Positions 58,218-64,000 of a stretch of 64,000 bases of DNA are shown here, in pieces. Source of the DNA: Iodobacter ciconiae (GTDB taxonomy: Bacteria; Pseudomonadota; Gammaproteobacteria; Burkholderiales; Chitinibacteraceae). The position numbers and the translations under genes were made by a program. The DNA lies in the NCBI RefSeq assembly GCF_003952345.1, contig NZ_CP034433.1:3472001-3536000 (forward strand), written 5' to 3'. Position 1 is the stretch's first letter. Each line of letters opens with the position of its first letter. The notes beneath the pieces are model-generated. The model did not search any database. It worked only from the letters and a program-made list of their open reading frames with translations, and had not been told where the DNA came from.

Positions 58218-58621
58218 GATGCTGATCGTTTTCTGCTTTTGGCCAGCCGCAGCCGATGTTCAATTTTAAAAAAGCGATCGACCACGAGCGCTGTTACACA
58301 CATGACCAGTGCCGTGCCGAGGAAAATTACCACCAATAATTGCCAGCCTTCACTGATAAAAAGTGCTTTGTACTTAATCATTGCGACGACTGCAGGTACA
58401 AAAAATAGCAGCATTTCAGCCAGAAGCCTCTGGGCTCCATCTTTGACCCAGTTTAGCGGGACACCTAAAAGCAGCAGTACAAAGACAATGCCCAGGCCCA
58501 GCACGCCGCCTGGCACCGGCAGGCCAGTACGACGCACAAACCAGTCGGATGCTAGCCAGACGGCAATCAAAAGGCCAATCTGGGCGAGTACGCGAAAAAA
58601 GGAAAACAGCTTCTTGGGCAC
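58214..58621 (-). CDS. lrgA: LrgA/CidA-family holin-like protein
   Basis: Small inner-membrane holin-like protein acting with LrgB. The 135-residue product has four membrane segments and the family motif GLPVPGGVLGLGIVFVLLLLG (shortened here: PVPGGVLGLGIV) near residue 35, then AEMLLFFVPAVVAM near 68, ending in a basic tail. The start is GTG, preceded by AGGAG 9 nt upstream. It is divergent from the LysR-type gene with 100 nt between starts, which is typical for regulator-target pairs. Confidence 0.92.
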   Translation of the reverse strand: MPKKLFSFFRVLAQIGLLIAVWLASDWFVRRTGLPVPGGVLGLGIVFVLLLLGVPLNWVKDGAQRLLAEMLLFFVPAVVAMIKYKALFISEGWQLLVVIFLGTALVMCVTALVVDRFFKIEHRLRLAKSRKRSAS

Positions 58622-58721
58622 TACCTGGAACTCCTTATGATCGGCCTTGAATTTTACGCCTTATAGATAAATAGCTGAAATGAATTATTATTATAGAATC
58701 CATTCCAATCTGGCATGTGTC

Positions 58722-59588
58722 ATGGATATTAAAGCGCTGCGTTATTTTATTGAAGTTGTGAATTTGCAAAGCTTTACGGCTGCTGCAAAAGCATTGAATG
58801 TGACTCAGCCTACGATTAGCAAAATGGTGAAAAACCTGGAAGATGAGTTGGGCACTCCGCTCTTGCTGCGTGAGTATCGTCGTTTTCATTTAACCGATGC
58901 GGGCCGGGTGGTGCTCAAACGTGGCCAGGAAGTGCTGGCAGCAGAGGCACGTCTGCAAGCCGAGCTGTCCGACTTAAATGCCATGGCGGTGGGTGAATTG
59001 GCGCTTGGCGTGCCGCCTCTGGCTGGTATGTTATTTATACCACTGATTGCTCATTTCAAACGTCTTTATCCTCAGATCGAGCTGAGCCTGCGTGAAGAAG
59101 GTGGTAAAGCCATCGAAGCCGCGCTGGATGAGGGGGAGCTGGAGATTGGCGGTTTGTTGCTGCCTGTGGACGAAAACCGTTTTGAAACATTACCTCTATC
59201 AGATGATCGTTTGGTTTTAGTGGCTGCTGCTACATCCAGATGGCAGGGGAGATCTGCCGTGCGCCTGATTGAGCTGAGTACGGAGCATTTTGTGCTTTAT
59301 AGCGCTTCTTATTCGTTAAATGACAGAGTGCTGGCTGCTTGCCAGGCTCAGGGCTTTAGCCCTCAAATTGCGGGGCGAAGCGGGCAATGGGAGTTTATGG
59401 TGGCTTTGGTCGAAAGTGGCCTGGGGGTGGCACTGCTGCCTGAATCCGTCGCCCGCCGTATTCCGGCTGGCCGTTGTGTGATTGCAGCCTTAAGTGAGCC
59501 AGAAATCCCCTGGCGAATTGCGCTGGGCTGGCGCAAAGATGTTTATCTGTCTCATGCGGCAAGAGCATGGATTGAGGCTTTGAGCTAA
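58722..59588 (+). CDS. LysR-type regulator, probably of lrgAB
   Basis: Transcription factor with an N-terminal winged helix-turn-helix (MDIKALRYFIEVVNLQSFTA, then AAKALNVTQPTISKMVKNLE) and a C-terminal ligand-binding domain (from about residue 90, with LALGVPPLAGMLFIP). The product is 288 residues, the usual length. I chose the ATG giving MDIKALRYF, the standard LysR start; an ATG 14 codons upstream is less likely. Its divergent position next to lrgAB suggests it works like CidR; the inducer is unknown. Confidence 0.93.
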   Translation: MDIKALRYFIEVVNLQSFTAAAKALNVTQPTISKMVKNLEDELGTPLLLREYRRFHLTDAGRVVLKRGQEVLAAEARLQAELSDLNAMAVGELALGVPPLAGMLFIPLIAHFKRLYPQIELSLREEGGKAIEAALDEGELEIGGLLLPVDENRFETLPLSDDRLVLVAAATSRWQGRSAVRLIELSTEHFVLYSASYSLNDRVLAACQAQGFSPQIAGRSGQWEFMVALVESGLGVALLPESVARRIPAGRCVIAALSEPEIPWRIALGWRKDVYLSHAARAWIEALS

Positions 59589-59636
59589 AGGGGATTATTT
59601 GAGGGGCTGCGTTTTTTGATGTGCAATTGTCAGGCG

Positions 59637-59677
59637 AAAAAAAGGACTTCAGGCTGATGCCATGAAATCCTTTTTTT
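59637..59677. terminator. bidirectional terminator between the LysR gene and tRNA-Leu
   Basis: AAAAAAAGGA-C-TTCA pairs with TGAA-A-TCCTTTTTTT around an 11-nt loop region. It follows the LysR-type gene by about 48 nt and lies 17 nt past the tRNA-Leu 3' end on the other strand, so it probably serves both. Confidence 0.88.
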
Positions 59678-59693
59678 ATCAGTGCTTAACGAG

Positions 59694-59778
59694 TGGTGCC
59701 CGGGGTCGGACTCGAACCGACACACCTTGCGGCGGGGGATTTTGAGTCCCCTGCGTCTACCAATTTCGCCACCCGGGC
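59694..59778 (-). tRNA. tRNA-Leu (CAA)
   Basis: 85-nt class II tRNA with encoded CCA. The acceptor stem is GCCCGGG/CCCGGGC, the D arm GGCGAAATTGGTAGACGC, the anticodon stem GGGGA/TCCCC with loop CTCAAAA (anticodon CAA), a variable arm with GCAAGGTG, and the T arm GGTTCGAGTCC. It reads UUG codons. Confidence 0.96.
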
Positions 59779-59988
59779 TCGTTCAGTGCAGGAGCCGAAT
59801 TATGTAGAAGACACCACTGCTTGGCAAGTACTATCTGTCGTCAATTGCGGATATTTTCCGGGGTGTTACATAAATTACTGTTATTTAAGGTTGTTTTTTT
59901 TATAGAAGGTTTGCGGGTTTACTCATTCAGCGGAGCAAAGATCGTGCTCTTGGGTCCATGGGTCAGTAAACCTTGCGCCCTTCTTTGG

Positions 59989-60858
59989 TTAGAGTTGTGT
60001 TTCTTTTTTGAGTGTTAAAGCGCGTTCATACAGTGCATTTTTAGGGGCTCCAGTGATAGACACGGCCAGTGCCACGGCTTGCTTGAGCGGTAGCTCGGCA
60101 ATCAAAGGTAATAAGATACTGTCGTAATCGGCCCCATCGGTTTTTTCTGCGCGGGGTGCTGCATTCACTACCACTACCGATTCGCCTCGTTCCTGATTGC
60201 TATCGCTGGCGACCCATGCTGCCAGCTCGCCAAGCGGCAGGCGGCGTATGGTTTCAAAGGTTTTGGTGATTTCGCGGCAGAGCACGGCTTCACGCTCTGG
60301 CCCAAATACGCTGGCCATATCATTTAAGCAATCAACAATACGATGTGGTGCCTCATAAAAGACGCTGATAAAGTTTTGCTCTTTTAGTTCGGTCAGCGCA
60401 TCACAGCGCTGCTTGGTTTTGGGGGGTAAAAAACCATAAAACAAGGCATGCGGGCAATTAAAACCACTGGCAGATAATGCCGTGGTGAGTGCAGAAGCGC
60501 CGGGAACAGGGATAATCTTGCAACCTGCTGCATGTGCTGCTGCGGCAAGCAGAGCGCCCGGGTCTGATACGGCAGGTGTTCCGGCGTCTGATACTTGAGC
60601 GATGGTTTCACCAGAGAGCATGCGGGCAACGAGTTTTTCCGCCATGCTGTGTTCGTTGTGCTCACGCAAAGACACCATGGGGGTTGAAATATTAAAATGT
60701 TTAAGCAGCATCCCGGTGACGCGGGTATCTTCGGCCGCGATCACATCGGCGCCTTTTAGTGCGGCAATGGCGCGGGGCGTCATGTCGTTAAGGTTACCGA
60801 TTGGGGTGGCTACCACATATAATGCGGACTTAATAATAGGATTGGATTCTGTATGCAC
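59989..60858 (-). CDS. rsmI: 16S rRNA 2'-O-ribose C1402 methyltransferase
   Basis: Tetrapyrrole-methylase-fold enzyme that methylates the ribose of C1402 in 16S rRNA, with RsmH modifying the base. The 289-residue product has YVVATPIGNLNDMTPRAIAA at residue 14, AAEDTRVTGMLLKHFNI near 41, VSDAGTPAVSDPGALLAA near 88, IIPVPGASALTTALSASG near 114 and ISVFYEAPHRI near 164. No ATG fits the conserved start, so I accept the GTG 9 nt after an AGGAG that lies inside lpoA. The two divergent genes overlap by 6 nt at their 5' ends. The arrangement with lpoA-yraN-gmhA-dolP is conserved in proteobacteria. Confidence 0.96.
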   Translation of the reverse strand: MHTESNPIIKSALYVVATPIGNLNDMTPRAIAALKGADVIAAEDTRVTGMLLKHFNISTPMVSLREHNEHSMAEKLVARMLSGETIAQVSDAGTPAVSDPGALLAAAAHAAGCKIIPVPGASALTTALSASGFNCPHALFYGFLPPKTKQRCDALTELKEQNFISVFYEAPHRIVDCLNDMASVFGPEREAVLCREITKTFETIRRLPLGELAAWVASDSNQERGESVVVVNAAPRAEKTDGADYDSILLPLIAELPLKQAVALAVSITGAPKNALYERALTLKKETQL

Positions 60859-62051
60859 GCCAAGGCTCTCCTTTTTGCTTCGGAATGGCGCAGTGCGCTA
60901 GGGGTAGTACTATACGGTGCTGTACTGCTTACTGCCATAGCAGGCTGTGCTGCGGCACCTGTTTCCGCACCTGTAGCAGCAAAACCTGCGTTTACGGTTG
61001 CTGCACAAGTACCTGCAACTGAGCTAAGTGCAGTGCAGGTTTTGCCCACGTTACCTGCGGCAGACTCTAGGCCGGCACCGCGTGGTGGTTTCATTGCGGT
61101 ATTGTTACCAGGCAAGAGTAAGGTAATGCGCCCTGCAGTGGATGCGATCAAGGCCGGGGTGCTGGCTGCGGAAAAAAACAATGGTAATGCTGATTTACCC
61201 GGCGTGAGGATTTTTGACACCGATGATGTGCCGGCTGAGGTGTTCGAGCAGTTTCAGCAGTTGCGTCAGCAGGGGGCTGTGGCGGTGATTGGGCCATTAA
61301 CCAAGCCCTCAATTAATTATCTGGCCGATGTGGGAGATTTTGATATTCCGGTGATTGCTTTGAATTCTTTCGATGAAAAAACATTGCATCGTGCCCAGCT
61401 TTATAGTTTTTCCTTATCTATCGAGCAGGAGGCACAGCAGATTGCCAGACAGATGTTTGATGAAGGTTTACGGATGCCTCTGGTTTTACAGGGTGACAGT
61501 CCCTTATCGGGCAGAATGGTGCAGGGTTTTGTAGATAGCTGGAAAGAGGCGAGCGGTACGCAGCCCGTTATTTTTACGCTGAAAGATGCACGCAGCCAGG
61601 CACAGGCTTTACGTGCGCAGCTGAAAGATGGCGAGCATGACTCAGTCTTTTTTGCCGCTGGCTCAAGGCAAACACAGGTTTCCCGCCCATTTGTGGGGAA
61701 TGAACGACCCGTTTATGCAACCAGTCAGATTAATCCGGGAGCCATGAGCAAGACAGCCCGCGTTGATATGAACGGCATACGGTATTTGGAAGCTCCGTGG
61801 ATTTTACAACCGGCAGATAGTGAATACGCTTTACTTAACCGGACTCGCTCGAAGTCAAATGATGTCGAGCGTTTATTTGCGCTGGGTGTAGATGCATGGA
61901 AGCTGGCTGTTTTATTAAATAACAGGGCAGAGGTTGATTTTGATGGCCTTAGTGGACATATCAGCATGGGGAGCGATGGATTAATCGAGCGGACACTTAC
62001 GCCGAATTCTTTTAGCAGCACAGAAGAAAGCGCTCCGGTAACTCCTGCTCC

Positions 62052-62055
<4 letters not shown>
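60853..62055 (+). CDS. lpoA: penicillin-binding protein activator LpoA-like lipoprotein
   Basis: Outer-membrane lipoprotein that activates PBP1A from outside. The 400-residue product has a lipoprotein signal with lipobox IAGC (Cys32), a Pro/Ala-rich linker, and a type 1 periplasmic-binding-like domain (IAVLLPGKSKVMRPAVDAIK near 80, AVIGPLTKPSINYLAD near 143, VFFAAGSRQTQVSRPF near 267). It lacks the N-terminal TPR domain of E. coli LpoA (678 residues), as is usual in betaproteobacteria. The start follows GGATT. Its stop overlaps the yraN start by 4 nt, in the conserved lpoA-yraN-gmhA-dolP operon. Confidence 0.92.
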
Positions 62056-63567
<1,512 letters not shown>

Positions 63568-63594
63568 TTGTAAGTTGATTTGTTTATTTTATAA

Positions 63595-63618
63595 AAAGCG
63601 GGCCAATCGGCTCGCTTT
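63595..63618 (+). terminator. rho-independent terminator of the lpoA-dolP operon
   Basis: AAAGCGGGCC pairs with GGCTCGCTTT (one G-T pair) around a 4-nt AATC loop, 28 nt after the dolP stop. The T-run after it is short. Confidence 0.75.
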
Positions 63619-63853
63619 GTCCTGCATAAAAGCCACACGTGATGGTCGGCAAGACAGGTAAAGATTGGTGAGAGCAACGCGCATGAGCTTACAAGGAAAA
63701 GGCCGTGTTTATGTCTGCCCATGCTAAAATTGCCAGTTGTAAAATGTGCCTTTAGTGCATTGCCAGCAGTCTTGCTTCCTTATTGTCATCATGCGGTTTG
63801 GAGGGCCAGACCGCTTTCACGCCTTTCCCAATTACTTTTGCTGGAGTACCAGG

Positions 63854-64000
63854 ATGACATCCTCGATTTTCACCGCAGTAGAAATGGCACCTCGTGACCC
63901 GATTCTGGGTCTTAATGAAGCCTTCAATGCCGATACACGTGCTGGTAAGGTTAATCTGGGTGTGGGTGTGTATTACGATGACAATGGCAAGATCCCATTG
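63854..64000 (+). CDS. aromatic/aspartate aminotransferase (cut by window edge)
   Basis: PLP-dependent class I aminotransferase, N-terminal 49 residues only. It starts [20 protein letters not shown], then [20 protein letters not shown], the standard opening of TyrB/AspC. GGAG lies 11 nt and AGG directly before the ATG. An extended -10-like TGCTAAAAT at 63722-63730 may be its promoter. Aspartate and aromatic forms cannot be separated from this part. Confidence 0.93.
   Translation, partial: MTSSIFTAVEMAPRDPILGLNEAFNADTRAGKVNLGVGVYYDDNGKIPL

Overview
The window is chromosomal DNA of a chitin-degrading betaproteobacterium. The 16S rRNA gene, the protein families and the gene orders (rsmI divergent from lpoA-yraN-gmhA-dolP, pilS-pilR, ttcA beside a SpeE-like gene, a Gcr-family 'recombinase') fit Neisseriales, most likely the Chitinibacteraceae/Chromobacteriaceae side (Iodobacter- or Chitinibacter-like). 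This placement was made by reading alone, without a database search. Most of the window is ordinary, densely packed housekeeping sequence; accessory DNA is limited to one intact IS, one short MITE-like element and one AT-rich stretch beside a tRNA.

Layout. 1-5.7 kb: miaB (cut by the left edge), a small exported protein, and a glycerate/sugar-diacid module on the minus strand (cdaR, gntP-type permease, glycerate kinase). 6.1-10.6 kb: a complete MacA-MacB-TolC-type efflux operon. 10.6-16 kb: a chemoreceptor, a HI0933-type flavoprotein, an AT-rich gene-poor stretch ending at tRNA-Met(CAU), and a MidA-like methyltransferase. 16.2-25.2 kb: a plus-strand run of folM, ttcA, a SpeE-like gene, rppH, pilS, pilR, ampD and kup. 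25.4-29.5 kb: a QueD-like gene, then a large secreted chitinase with two chitin-binding modules and a 48-copy Thr-Pro linker. 29.7-35 kb: a full 16S-23S-5S rRNA operon with promoter, boxA sites, processing stalks and terminator, and no tRNA in the spacer. 35-39.3 kb: a glycosyltransferase/LpxH-like pair, a DUF1289 protein and a YYY-type membrane protein. 39.6-46.1 kb: a Gcr-family membrane protein coupled to a 2OG-Fe(II) oxygenase, a periplasmic binding protein coupled to a membrane GAF-GGDEF protein, and metF. 46.1-52.1 kb: a MITE-like element, an IS3-family element and purL. 52.5-59.6 kb: a GH20 hexosaminidase, rhodanese, endonuclease I, lrgAB and its LysR-type neighbour. 59.7-64 kb: tRNA-Leu(CAA), rsmI, the lpoA-yraN-gmhA-dolP operon and the start of an aromatic/aspartate aminotransferase.

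How genes work together. The chitinase and the GH20 hexosaminidase form a chitin-to-GlcNAc route, although the hexosaminidase seems to lack a signal peptide. The most system-like locus is 42.3-45.3 kb. A secreted substrate-binding protein, whose ribosome-binding site lies in a perfect hairpin, overlaps by 4 nt a membrane receptor. That receptor's GGDEF motif is degenerate (EGNGF) while its c-di-GMP I-site (RPGD) is kept, so it looks like a ligand- and c-di-GMP-reading receptor rather than a cyclase. The clearest structural event is the IS3-family insertion exactly in the loop of what was the purL terminator, with a 3-bp target duplication.
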